A stretch of 64,000 nucleotides of DNA. Origin: Bradyrhizobium mercantei. GTDB taxonomy: Bacteria; Pseudomonadota; Alphaproteobacteria; Rhizobiales; Xanthobacteraceae. A program made the position numbers and the translations under genes. Shown here piece by piece: positions 1 to 7,713 of this stretch. The first letter of the stretch is position 1, and every line of letters starts with the position of its first letter. The DNA is taken from NCBI RefSeq assembly GCF_001982635.1, contig NZ_MKFI01000001.1, positions 1,506,374-1,570,373 of the forward strand, given 5' to 3'. Below the pieces are notes generated by a model that saw only the letters and a program-made list of their open reading frames with translations, had not been told where the DNA came from and made no database searches.

Positions 1-585
1 TTCGCGATGGTTCTGTCGAACCAGGCCGCGTTCGGCGCCGACCCGCGCTATCCGGACTGGCCCTGCCAGCAGGCCAAGGTGCCCGAGATCTCGCTTGCCG
101 CGGTCTGGGCCGGCCCGCCGCTCGGCGATGCCGAGACCAAGTGGAGGGACGATCCGAAGATCAGCGCACTTGCGGCCAAGCTCGCGGCACGCCGCATTCC
201 GTTGGAGGATGCGCAGAAGGAGATCACCGAGTTCCTCTCCGCTGCCGCGGCCGACAAGGCCAATGCGGGAAAACTGCTGTTCGCGGGCCTGTTCGATACG
301 CTCAACGGGCAGCGCGCCTCCGTCATGAACGGGCTGGAGCGCGTGATGCGCAAGCAGCGCGAGGCCGCGGAAAAGATCCGCGACGACACGATCAGGCTCC
401 AGGCGCTGCAGGACGCCACGCCGCCGGACCAAGCCAAGGTCGATGAGCTCGGCAACCAGCTGGTCTGGGAGACGCGGATCTTCGAGGACCGCGGGCGGGT
501 GGTGAAATTCGTTTGCGAGGTGCCGACCGCCATCGATCAGCGGCTGTTCGCGCTGGGCCGCACCATCCAGCAGGAGCTGGATTGA
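1..585 (+). CDS. Conserved hypothetical secreted protein, 5' end probably outside the window
   Basis: The frame is open to the left edge. The first Met in the window (base 7) is followed by a short stretch that looks like the tail of a signal peptide (ending near AAFGA), so the true start is probably upstream. The visible part is 192 residues, mostly alpha-helical and charged, with two Cys (one in DWPCQQ near the N-terminus, one in KFVCEVP near the C-terminus). I do not recognise a catalytic motif. It heads the quinoprotein/lanthanide island on the same strand as the CusF-like gene that follows, 113 bases away, so a periplasmic accessory role is an inference only. Confidence 0.7.
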   Translation, partial: FAMVLSNQAAFGADPRYPDWPCQQAKVPEISLAAVWAGPPLGDAETKWRDDPKISALAAKLAARRIPLEDAQKEITEFLSAAAADKANAGKLLFAGLFDTLNGQRASVMNGLERVMRKQREAAEKIRDDTIRLQALQDATPPDQAKVDELGNQLVWETRIFEDRGRVVKFVCEVPTAIDQRLFALGRTIQQELD

Positions 586-698
586 GGCCTGCGACCGATC
601 GCCCCGGGGATCATTAATGCCGCCGGATCGCAGCAGTCCGGAACCAACTGCGCTCCCCGCTCGTTGTCTTCAACTATATCTGAAGTTGGGAGACCTCG

Positions 699-995
699 AT
701 GAGAGCAGCCAAGATCGTCATGACCAGCCTCGCCGCCGCGAGCCTGATCACCACAGCGGCTTTGGCCCAGCAATCCATGTCGGGAATGGTCACCAAGATT
801 GACCGACTGCGCAGCACCATCTCGATCCAGCAGACACAGAGCGGCACGGTGGGCGCAGCCGGCGGCGCGATACAGGAATACAAGGTGCCCAAGGGGCAGT
901 CGCTCGAAGCCTTCCACGCCGGTGACAAGGTGACGTTCACGGCGTCAGACAGCGATGGCGGCAAGACCATCGACAAGCTCGACAAGGAAAAATAA
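699..995 (+). CDS. Small periplasmic CusF-like (copper-binding-type) protein
   Basis: A 98-residue protein with a clear signal peptide (positively charged start, hydrophobic core, cleavage near LAQQ at about residue 24). The mature part resembles the small OB-fold copper-binding proteins related to CusF: SGMVTKIDR, then a KVPKGQSLEAFHAGDKVTF segment, then a Lys-rich end. The Met/His/Trp copper ligands of Escherichia coli CusF are not evident, so metal specificity is open. A GGGAGA ribosome site precedes the ATG. Because the surrounding genes concern PQQ dehydrogenase and lanthanides, a metal other than copper is possible, but that is inference. Confidence 0.65.
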   Translation: MRAAKIVMTSLAAASLITTAALAQQSMSGMVTKIDRLRSTISIQQTQSGTVGAAGGAIQEYKVPKGQSLEAFHAGDKVTFTASDSDGGKTIDKLDKEK

Positions 996-1018
996 CCCAC
1001 AAGCCGCGTGAGGACGGG

Positions 1019-1573
1019 CTATTGCTCGCCCTCACGCGGCTCGGGCTCCGCATCCGCCAGCGGCAATTTGGCACGGTCCCAGCCATCGGTCCCATCCGGA
1101 TACCACGCGACATTGCGGTAGCCGTAAGAGAGCACGCGCTTGGCCGCGTTCCACGACATCCAGCAATTCTCCTGGCAGTAGACCACCAGCAATTTTGCTT
1201 TGTCGCCGCCGGAGGCGCGCGCCAGGCCGCGCCGCAGATAGTCCTCGGTCGAGGCGGCAAGCCTGCCGTAGCCCGTGTCGGGCAGCCAGATGCTGCCGGG
1301 AATATCGAGATGCGGCCGCTCGCGCCACACCGTTCCGGCGGGCAGATTTGGCTTCGGCGCGCGCGGCAGCACGTCGACGAAGGCACCGGACTTGTCGTGC
1401 CAGATCGCTTCCGCTTCCGCGGTCGTGAGCACGCGTGCGCCGGCCAGCGTCACCGGCACCGGCGCGCGGTAATCCTCGGTCCGATAGCCCTCGGGCTCTG
1501 CGGGCGCGTCCTGCGCGCGGACAGGCGAAGCGGCGAGCAACATCACCGCAAGCATGGCCGCGAGCTTGGTCAT
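1019..1573 (-). CDS. PQQ-associated CxxxCW-motif rhodanese-like protein
   Basis: The start was set at base 1573 (MTKLAAML, signal peptide ending near VRAQDA), giving 184 residues; a longer reading upstream has no support. The protein carries a rhodanese-type fold with the sequence YCQENCWMSWNAAKR, the Cys-x3-Cys-Trp hallmark of the PQQ-dependent catabolism-associated family (TIGR03865 type). These periplasmic proteins occur with quinoprotein alcohol dehydrogenases and are thought to have a redox or sulfur-transfer role; the exact reaction is unknown. Its ATG overlaps the stop of the upstream substrate-binding-protein gene by four bases (ATGA), so the two are translationally coupled on the minus strand. 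Confidence 0.85.
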   Translation of the reverse strand: MTKLAAMLAVMLLAASPVRAQDAPAEPEGYRTEDYRAPVPVTLAGARVLTTAEAEAIWHDKSGAFVDVLPRAPKPNLPAGTVWRERPHLDIPGSIWLPDTGYGRLAASTEDYLRRGLARASGGDKAKLLVVYCQENCWMSWNAAKRVLSYGYRNVAWYPDGTDGWDRAKLPLADAEPEPREGEQ

Positions 1574-2451
1574 GGCGACTTGGTGGCGGTCTCCGGCCCG
1601 ATCGGGCGGTCGTTCTCGTCGAGCAGCGGAACACCGTAATCGAGCAGGATCTTGTTGATCGCCGGCTGGTTCTCCTGGATCAGGCGATTGAGCTGGCGCT
1701 TCCAGTTCTGGTCGGACCCGCGCACGCCCATGCCGATGCGATAGACCAGCTTCGGTCCCGTGGTCTCCTTGACCAGCGGCGTAATGTGCAGCGGCGGATT
1801 CGCCTTCTTGGCATAGAAGCCCGCCATCGGCCCCCACAGGATGCCGGCGTCGATCTCACCCTTGGCCAGATCGTTCATCATCGCCTCGGCCGACGAATCG
1901 TAGCGCGTATCGATCATCAGCGGATAGGGCTTGGCGTTGCCCATCAGGCCGTTCAAGGCCATGTTGGTCGCAGGCGGCGTTCCCGCCACGATGCCGATAT
2001 GCTTGCCCTTCAGCCGCTCGTCTTCGAGCGTCGTGACCTCATCGAGCCCAGTGCCCGGCTTCGCGACGATCGCGTAGGACGTGCGGTAATAGGGATTCGT
2101 GCCCTGCGCGAGGTCATCGCCTTGCGGAAACCCCATGATCACGTCGCAGCGATGCGCGCCGAGTGTCATTCGCACGAAGCCGGTGGCCTGCGGAAAGTAC
2201 ATGTAGTCGAGCTTCTTCTGCAGCTTCTCGGCAAACAGCTCGCCGATCTTGTTCTCAAAGCCCTCGCCCTTGTCGTTCGAGAACGGCAAATTGCGCGGAT
2301 CGGCGCAGATGCGCAGCACCCTGGCATCGACCAGCTCGATCGAGAGTTCGCCCTGATCATTCACCTGCGCCTGCGCGATATCGCGACCGGCAAGACAGGC
2401 AATGAAGCCCGCAAGCGCGAGCAGAACAGGACGGCATCCGACAACTCTCAT
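1570..2451 (-). CDS. Quinoprotein dehydrogenase-associated substrate-binding-fold protein
   Basis: A 293-residue secreted protein with a signal peptide (cleavage near AQAQ) and a family-3-type solute-binding fold: LRICADPRNLPFSNDKGEGFENKIGELFAEKL, followed by RCDVIMGFP and GEIDAGILWGP. This matches the quinoprotein dehydrogenase-associated ABC-type binding proteins (XoxJ/MoxJ-like, TIGR03871 type), which act with PQQ alcohol dehydrogenases, probably in activation or maturation rather than import. It has no dedicated permease beside it. The start is fused TAATG with the stop of a short Cys-rich reading frame, and the end overlaps the CxxxCW gene, so up to three genes are coupled. A second paralogue lies at 16070-17005. 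Confidence 0.85.
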   Translation of the reverse strand: MRVVGCRPVLLALAGFIACLAGRDIAQAQVNDQGELSIELVDARVLRICADPRNLPFSNDKGEGFENKIGELFAEKLQKKLDYMYFPQATGFVRMTLGAHRCDVIMGFPQGDDLAQGTNPYYRTSYAIVAKPGTGLDEVTTLEDERLKGKHIGIVAGTPPATNMALNGLMGNAKPYPLMIDTRYDSSAEAMMNDLAKGEIDAGILWGPMAGFYAKKANPPLHITPLVKETTGPKLVYRIGMGVRGSDQNWKRQLNRLIQENQPAINKILLDYGVPLLDENDRPIGPETATKSP

Positions 2452-2627
2452 TACGCGGTCTCCTCTTGATCGGACGGGTCACCATCAGCCACCAATTGCC
2501 CGGCGCAGCACGACGTGCAACAGGAACAATGATCGCAACGGTGCCGCGTTGCTTGTTGCAGCGCAAACTGGCGCGCGACGACCTCGATCGCGCGCCCCGG
2601 AGAAACTGAGGCGGAAACATGACTCAT
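2451..2627 (-). CDS. Candidate 58-aa Cys-rich small protein upstream of the quinoprotein SBP gene
   Basis: A short minus-strand frame whose TAA overlaps the next ATG by one base (TAATG), a typical translational-coupling arrangement. Residues 31-41 contain C-x2-C-x-CC-x2-CC (six Cys in eleven residues) followed by an acidic tail. That suggests a metal or Fe-S ligand set, but I recognise no family. Against it: no clear Shine-Dalgarno sequence before the ATG, weaker third-position GC than its neighbours, and a head-to-head overlap of nine bases with the plus-strand metallohydrolase start. It could be a real metallothionein-like peptide, a leader peptide, or chance. Confidence 0.4.
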   Translation of the reverse strand: MSHVSASVSPGRAIEVVARQFALQQATRHRCDHCSCCTSCCAGQLVADGDPSDQEETA

Positions 2628-3545
2628 GGCGGTTCGATGCTTGCGCTGCTCCTGATGCTCTGGGCGCCGACCATAGCGCGGGCGCAAGAGGTGGAATTGC
2701 CTGTAAGCGAAGTCGCCCCCGGAATATTCGTTCACACCGGGGTCGTCGCACTGATGACGCGCGACAACGAAGGCGCCATCGCCAATGTCGGCTTCGTGGT
2801 TGGCGACAGTGCGGTTGCCGTCATCGACACCGGCGGCAGCGTCCGCGAAGGGCGCCAATTGCTCGCGGCGGTGCGCAGCCATAGCGACAAGCCGATCCGC
2901 TACGTGATCAACACCCACGCGCACCCCGACCACAGCTTCGGCAACGCCGCTTTTGTCGGCGACGGGACCAGCTTTGTCGGCCACAAGGCCCTGCCCCGCG
3001 CACTGGCGGCGCGCGGGCAATTCTATCTCGACGGCTTTCGCCGCACGATGGGCGACGCCTTGATCGACGAGGTGAAGATCATCCCACCGACCGTACTGGT
3101 CGCGGACACGCTGAAGCTCGACCTCGGCGGTCGGGTCCTCGCCCTGAAGGCATGGCCACCCGCCCACAGCGACAACGACCTCACCGTCTTCGACGAACGC
3201 ACCGGGACCTTGTTCGCGGGCGATATGGTGTTCCTCGAGCATATTCCCGTGGTCGACGGCAGCCTCAAAGGCTGGCTGCGCGCGCTCGACGACCTCCAGG
3301 CGATTCCCGCCGAGCGCGTGGTTCCCGGTCACGGACCCGTGAGCGCATGGCCTGCGGCGCTCGCCGACGAGCGGCGTTATCTTGAAACGCTCGCCGCGGA
3401 CGTGCGGGCGCTGGTCAAAAGCGGCAAGCCGATCACGGCTGCGGCGGAGCAAGCCGCAGCCGCCGAGCGGCCGCGTTGGCAATTGTTCGACGATTACAAC
3501 GCCCGCAACGCAACTGCAGCATTTTCGGAAATTGAATGGGAGTAG
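2619..3545 (+). CDS. Quinoprotein relay system zinc metallohydrolase (SoxH-like)
   Basis: A 308-residue secreted metallo-beta-lactamase-fold protein. The Zn motif THAHPDH gives His100, His102, Asp104 and His105; further ligand candidates are His in GHKALPR and PAHSDND and a late VPGHGP His. A short signal peptide ends near ARAQ. It matches the SoxH-like zinc metallohydrolases found with PQQ dehydrogenases (TIGR04558/04559 type), predicted to release or repair sulfur species on a SoxYZ-like carrier. The carrier gene follows 54 bases downstream, which supports this pairing. A GAGG ribosome site stands seven bases before base 2619; Met at 2637 is an alternative start that would keep the signal peptide. 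Confidence 0.85.
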   Translation: MTHGGSMLALLLMLWAPTIARAQEVELPVSEVAPGIFVHTGVVALMTRDNEGAIANVGFVVGDSAVAVIDTGGSVREGRQLLAAVRSHSDKPIRYVINTHAHPDHSFGNAAFVGDGTSFVGHKALPRALAARGQFYLDGFRRTMGDALIDEVKIIPPTVLVADTLKLDLGGRVLALKAWPPAHSDNDLTVFDERTGTLFAGDMVFLEHIPVVDGSLKGWLRALDDLQAIPAERVVPGHGPVSAWPAALADERRYLETLAADVRALVKSGKPITAAAEQAAAAERPRWQLFDDYNARNATAAFSEIEWE

Positions 3546-3599
3546 CTGTTGGTCCCGTGTTGGTCTTATAATGACGCGGCTGCATAGGATTTCGCGAAC

Positions 3600-4424
3600 A
3601 TGACTGGACATCGCGCCCGCCTGCTTTGGATCATAAGCTTGGTTGCGATCGCGCTGGGTACACCGGCCGCGCGCGCGGCCGAGACCTATGATCCCTGGCC
3701 GGGCCTCGTCCAGGACATCTTCAGCAATCGTCCGATGAATGACGGCAACGACGTCATCGGCATCGAGATGCCAGTGCGCGCCGAAGATGCCGCGATCGTT
3801 CCGGTGACGCTGCGCACCAAGTTGCAGCCCAGCGACAGCCGACGCGTCGTCGCGATCACGCTCGTCATCGACGAGAACCCGGCGCCGATGGCCGCGAAAT
3901 TCATGCTGGGGCCGAGCGCCAACGTCACCGAGATCTCGACCCGCGTCCGCGTCAACAACTACACCAACGTGCACGCCGTCGCGGAGCTCAGCGACGGCAA
4001 GCTGTATGTCAGCAAGGTCTATGTCAAAGCGTCCGGCGGCTGCTCGGCTCCGGCCGGCAAGAACGTCGAGGAAGCGAACAGCCGGCTCGGCCAGATGCGC
4101 TACCGGCAATTCACAAAGTCTGAACAGGGGCCGGCGACCAGCACGCGGGAAGCCCAGATCATGATCGGGCATCCGAACAATTCAGGCCTGCAGATGGACC
4201 AGGTCACGCAGCTCTATATCCCGGCCTTCTTCGTCAACGAGCTGCACATCTGGCAGGACGACAGTCCGGTGCTGGCGATGGAGGGCGGAATTTCGATTTC
4301 CGAGGATCCCAATATCCGCTTCACCTACGTCTCGAATGGCGCCAAGCTCTTCCGTGCCGAAGCCAAGGATACCGAGGGACACGTCTTCGAGCACGAATGG
4401 AAGATCGAGAATCCCGGGACCTGA
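3600..4424 (+). CDS. Quinoprotein dehydrogenase-associated SoxYZ-like carrier (fused SoxY and SoxZ)
   Basis: A 274-residue exported protein (signal peptide ending near ARAAET). The N-terminal half is SoxY-like and reaches a GGC motif at residues 146-148 in SGGCSAPAG, matching the sulfur-carrying Cys arm that sits at the C-terminus of stand-alone SoxY. The C-terminal half is a SoxZ-like immunoglobulin-type domain. This fused architecture is characteristic of the SoxYZ-like carrier family tied to quinoprotein dehydrogenases (TIGR04557 type). No soxA, soxX or soxB is visible, so thiosulfate oxidation is unlikely. I infer a periplasmic relay with the SoxH-like hydrolase immediately upstream. Confidence 0.85.
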   Translation: MTGHRARLLWIISLVAIALGTPAARAAETYDPWPGLVQDIFSNRPMNDGNDVIGIEMPVRAEDAAIVPVTLRTKLQPSDSRRVVAITLVIDENPAPMAAKFMLGPSANVTEISTRVRVNNYTNVHAVAELSDGKLYVSKVYVKASGGCSAPAGKNVEEANSRLGQMRYRQFTKSEQGPATSTREAQIMIGHPNNSGLQMDQVTQLYIPAFFVNELHIWQDDSPVLAMEGGISISEDPNIRFTYVSNGAKLFRAEAKDTEGHVFEHEWKIENPGT

Positions 4425-4450
4425 CGGGCACGCGATCTCGCGATCACGCT

Positions 4451-4807
4451 CTAGAAACACCGAACTTCGGCTTCGGCCTGGGCGCGCCTGAGGTCGTTGA
4501 GCGCGTTCGCGGCCTGCTCGGACGACCGGAACTGGCCGCCCAGATTGCCGCGCACCTGCGCCATGCTCAGCACGGTCTCGGCGGTGACGTAGCGATCATA
4601 GGGGATGATCGAGGCGACCACGTCGATCGAGCAGGAACATTGCTCGATCGACTGCCGGGATTCGCCATTGGCCTTCATGCAGCCGAACACATATTCCGCC
4701 CGCGCCGAGGTCGGATAGTCGTTGATTTCCTGGGCCCGCACGCAGACGGCGGTCCCGGCGAGCGCCAGGATGGCAACAATCGGTCGTAGCATGCCGGCTC
4801 CTGCCAT
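4451..4807 (-). CDS. Conserved small secreted protein with four Cys
   Basis: The start was set at base 4807 (MAGAGMLRP), preceded by an AGAGGAAG ribosome site, giving 118 residues with a signal peptide ending near VRAQ. The mature protein has Cys in FGCMK, in SIEQCSCS, and in the C-terminal VRCF, a spacing that could make two disulfides. It contains no motif I can name. It is convergent with the SoxYZ-like carrier and divergent from the ABC transporter. Its secretion and its place among quinoprotein accessory genes suggest a periplasmic role, but the function is unknown. Confidence 0.7.
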   Translation of the reverse strand: MAGAGMLRPIVAILALAGTAVCVRAQEINDYPTSARAEYVFGCMKANGESRQSIEQCSCSIDVVASIIPYDRYVTAETVLSMAQVRGNLGGQFRSSEQAANALNDLRRAQAEAEVRCF

Positions 4808-4893
4808 GGTCGTGCTTCCTCTTCTCTTCCCGCAAGCTATGCTATGGATGTTGATCAGAAAAGAAAACATTCGGGGAAGTGGCTCAAGAAACG

Positions 4894-5874
4894 ATGATCA
4901 TCTCTGTACGCACGGTGTTGGCTGCGGCAGTTCTGGCGGTCATGCAGTTCGGCACCTCATGCTATGCGGAGACCGTCCGCGTTGCAGCGCAGAAGACCGG
5001 AACGCTGGCCTGGGAACTGGCCGTCATTCGCTCCCATGGTCTCGACAAGAAGGCCAATCTGTCGATCGACGTCGTCGAGCTCGCCAGCCCCGAGGCCGGC
5101 AAGATCGCGCTGCGCTCCGGCACGGCCGACGTGATGGTGTCCGACTGGCCCTGGGTGTCGCGCGAGCGTTCGCTCGGCGCCAAGCTGCAATTCTATCCCT
5201 ATTCGAGCGCGCTGGGCGCCGTGATGGTACCGGCCGCCTCGCCGGTCAAGACGCTTGCCGACCTCAAGGGACGCAAGCTTGCCGTCGCCGGCGGCGCGAT
5301 CGACAAGAACTGGCTGCTGCTGCAGGCCGCATCGAAGCAGGACGGCATCGACCTGAAGTCGCAGGCGACTATCGTCTATGGCGCGCCGCCGCTGCTCGCC
5401 GCCAAGACGCTCGGCGGCGAGATGGACGCGACGCTCAACTACTGGAATTTCTGCGCTGCGCTCGAGGCCAAGGGCTTTCGCCGTCTCGCTGGCATGGAGG
5501 AGATCCTGCAGAAGCTTGGTAGCAAGGGCCGCATCGCGATGATCGGCTACGTGTTCGACGAGGCCTGGGCCAATGCCAACAAGGATCTGGTGGCCCGCTT
5601 CATCGCCGTGACGCGTGCCGCGAAGGAGATTTTGGCGACCTCGGATGCCGAATGGGACGCGATCGCGCCGCTGACCGGCGCGCAGGATGCGGCAACGCTG
5701 CAGGCCTATCGCGACCGCTACCGGGAAGGCATCCCGCGCCGACCAATCGCTGACGAAGAAGCGGATGCGCGCGTGCTCTACCGGGTGCTGGCGCAGCTCG
5801 GTGGCCGCGACCTGGTCGGCACCGCCACCGAGCTCGATCCCGGCACGTTCTATCAAGCGATCCCGGGAGACTAG
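4894..5874 (+). CDS. NitT/TauT-type ABC transporter substrate-binding protein
   Basis: A 326-residue exported protein of the SsuA/TauA/NitT superfamily: VRVAAQKTGTLAWELAVIRSHGLDKKANLSIDVVELASPEAGKIALRSGTADVMVSDWPWVSR is the usual N-terminal lobe, and TLNYWNFCAALEAKGFRR lies in the second lobe. The ATG at 4894 precedes the hydrophobic signal (VLAAAVLAVM); a GTG at 4879 in frame is the alternative. The permease and ATPase follow directly, with a two-base gap and then an eleven-base overlap. Family members import sulfonates, nitrate, cyanate or riboflavin-like precursors. Here the gene is embedded in a lanthanide/PQQ island, so a metal chelate or cofactor is a possible substrate (inference). Confidence 0.8.
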   Translation: MIISVRTVLAAAVLAVMQFGTSCYAETVRVAAQKTGTLAWELAVIRSHGLDKKANLSIDVVELASPEAGKIALRSGTADVMVSDWPWVSRERSLGAKLQFYPYSSALGAVMVPAASPVKTLADLKGRKLAVAGGAIDKNWLLLQAASKQDGIDLKSQATIVYGAPPLLAAKTLGGEMDATLNYWNFCAALEAKGFRRLAGMEEILQKLGSKGRIAMIGYVFDEAWANANKDLVARFIAVTRAAKEILATSDAEWDAIAPLTGAQDAATLQAYRDRYREGIPRRPIADEEADARVLYRVLAQLGGRDLVGTATELDPGTFYQAIPGD

Positions 5875-5876
5875 CG

Positions 5877-6614
5877 GTGCTGCGCCTGCTGTCATTCACG
5901 CTGTTCATCGCCACCTGGTGGATTGCCTCGCTGGTGATCGGCGATGCGAAGCTGCCGGCACCGCCGGCGGTGCTTTCGGTGCTGGTCGCGGAAGCCCGAT
6001 CGGGCGCCTTGTTCATCAATCTCGGCGCGACGCTGGCACGCGTCGCGCTGGCGTTCACACTTGCAATGGCGCTCGGCTCGGCGATCGGCTATCTGATGGG
6101 CCGCGTCTCGCTCGCCAATCGCCTTGGTGACCCCTGGCTGATCCTGCTGCTCAATTTGCCGGCGCTGGTCGTCATCGTGCTGGCCTATATCTGGGCCGGA
6201 CTGACCGAGGTCGCGGCGATCGCGGCCATCGCCATCAACAAGCTGCCGACCGCCGTGGTCACGCTGCGCGAGGGCGCCCGCGCGCTCGATCCTGCGCTCG
6301 ACGAGATGGCGACGGCGTTTGCGTTGCCGCGCGGCCGCGCCTTCCGGCATGTGATCCTGCCGCAGCTAGCTCCCTACATTGCGGCCGCCGCACGCTCCGG
6401 GCTCTCGCTGGTCTGGAAGATCGTGCTGGTCGCCGAATATCTGGGCCGGCCGAACGGTGTCGGCTTCGAGATCGGCGTCGCCTTCCAGCTGTTCGACATC
6501 CCCCTGCTGCTCGCCTATTCGCTGAGCTTTGCGGGCGTCGTGCTGGTCATCGAGACCCTGATGGTGCAGCCGTTTGAAACCAGGCTAACGCGGTGGCGGC
6601 TCCGTGCAGCTTGA
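5877..6614 (+). CDS. ABC transporter permease (NitT/TauT/SsuC type)
   Basis: A 245-residue inner-membrane permease that starts with GTG two bases after the SBP stop. About six hydrophobic segments are visible. The cytoplasmic loop EMATAFALPRGRAFRHVILPQLAPYIAAAARSGLSLVWKIVLVAEYLG is the ATPase-contacting EAA-type region of the family. It forms one transcription unit with the flanking SBP and ATPase genes; its end overlaps the ATPase start by eleven bases. Nothing in the permease itself reveals the substrate. Confidence 0.8.
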   Translation: MLRLLSFTLFIATWWIASLVIGDAKLPAPPAVLSVLVAEARSGALFINLGATLARVALAFTLAMALGSAIGYLMGRVSLANRLGDPWLILLLNLPALVVIVLAYIWAGLTEVAAIAAIAINKLPTAVVTLREGARALDPALDEMATAFALPRGRAFRHVILPQLAPYIAAAARSGLSLVWKIVLVAEYLGRPNGVGFEIGVAFQLFDIPLLLAYSLSFAGVVLVIETLMVQPFETRLTRWRLRAA

Positions 6615-7314
6615 GGTCAATATCACAGGCAAGAGCTTCGAGAGCGCGGCCGGGAAGCGGCACGACGTGCTCGACAACGTCACCTTCACGCTGAACGCCG
6701 GCGAGGTGGGCGTGCTGTTCGGCCCGTCGGGTTGCGGCAAGAGCACCCTGCTCCGGATTCTCGCCGGGCTCGACGGCAACTACCGGGGCCAGGTGATGTG
6801 CACGCCCGGCATGCGCCTTGGCATGGTGTTCCAGGAGCCGCGGCTGTTGCCCTGGCGCACGGTCGAGGAGAACGTGCGGCTCGCCGCACCTGACGTCGAC
6901 GATGGCAGGTTGTCGGCGCTGTTCGAGGTGCTCGAGCTGAGTTCGCACCGCAACCATTTTCCAGGAGAGCTCTCGCTCGGCCTCGCCCGCCGCGTCGCGC
7001 TCGCCCGAGCCTTCGCCATCGAGCCCGATTTCCTGATTCTCGACGAGCCGCTTGCCTCGCTCGACAATGCACTCGCGGGACGGCTGCGCGATCAGATTGC
7101 GACCCTGGTGGCCAGCCGGAAGATGATGACGCTCCTTGTCACCCACGATGTCGACGACGCAGTCCGGCTCGGCGACCGCCTGTTCTTCCTGTCGCCACGG
7201 CCGGCGCGGATCCTCCACGTCGAAACCATCGCCACGCCGCGCGCGACGCGCGGTGAGCCCGATATTAACGAAATCAAGCGGCAGCTCTCGCAGTTGGATC
7301 TTGCAAATATGTGA
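6604..7314 (+). CDS. ABC transporter ATP-binding protein (NitT/TauT type) with a variant signature motif
   Basis: A 236-residue ATPase starting with GTG inside the permease gene. Walker A is GPSGCGKST at residues 40-48, the Q-loop is in MVFQEPRLLPWRTVEENV, Walker B is in FLILDEPLASLD, and the switch His lies in LLVTHDVDDAV. The ABC signature, normally LSGGQ, reads LSLGLARRVALARAF, a degenerate form also seen in some NitT-type ATPases. The partner genes make a complete importer, so the protein is presumably functional. Confidence 0.8.
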   Translation: MQLEVNITGKSFESAAGKRHDVLDNVTFTLNAGEVGVLFGPSGCGKSTLLRILAGLDGNYRGQVMCTPGMRLGMVFQEPRLLPWRTVEENVRLAAPDVDDGRLSALFEVLELSSHRNHFPGELSLGLARRVALARAFAIEPDFLILDEPLASLDNALAGRLRDQIATLVASRKMMTLLVTHDVDDAVRLGDRLFFLSPRPARILHVETIATPRATRGEPDINEIKRQLSQLDLANM

Positions 7315-7353
7315 GACGCCGTCATCCTTGGACGAAAGCAAAGGAGAGGTTGG

Positions 7354-7707
7354 ATGTCGCGCGCGTTGATCGCTGTTGGTGTTGCGTTGCTCGTGCTGCC
7401 GGCGACCGTGCTCGCCCAGAGCAAGGGCAAAGGCATCCGGCTGTGGAATCTGACCAGCGCCACGATTTCGAGCTTCGAGCTGTCGCCCGCCGGCAAGAAC
7501 GAGTGGGGTCCCAACCAGACGCTCAACGACAAGGACAAGGAAGTCGACCACGACGAGCGTCTGCGCATCACCGGCGTCGAGCCCGGCCGCTACGACGCCA
7601 AGGTCGGCTACAGCGGGGGCAAGCAGTGCGTCGCCCGCGACATCGAGATCAAGGCCGACGCCGTGTTTTCGGTGTCCGACAAGGATCTGAAGGACTGCAA
7701 CAAGTAA
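7354..7707 (+). CDS. Small secreted acidic/charged protein of unknown function
   Basis: A 117-residue protein with a strong AAAGGAGAGG ribosome site and a clear signal peptide (cleavage near VLAQS). The mature part begins with a beta-rich segment (GIRLWNLTSATISSFEL). A charged stretch follows, LNDKDKEVDHDERL, dense in Asp and Glu, and then a segment rich in Gly and Val with two Cys (KQCVARD and KDCNK) that could form a disulfide. I do not recognise the family. It follows the ABC transporter on the same strand and converges with the next gene. A metal-binding periplasmic role is conceivable from the acidic cluster, but it does not form a canonical EF-hand loop. Confidence 0.65.
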   Translation: MSRALIAVGVALLVLPATVLAQSKGKGIRLWNLTSATISSFELSPAGKNEWGPNQTLNDKDKEVDHDERLRITGVEPGRYDAKVGYSGGKQCVARDIEIKADAVFSVSDKDLKDCNK

Positions 7708-7713
7708 ACGGGG

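Noticed and set aside
3567..3572. TATAAT before the SoxYZ-like gene as a promoter
   Set aside because: No matching -35 box at suitable spacing, and the gene probably belongs to the metallohydrolase transcript.
2451..4172. 573-codon minus-strand frame opposite the metallohydrolase and SoxYZ-like genes
   Set aside because: Antisense to two recognised genes; only its last 58 codons (Cys-rich frame) have independent support.
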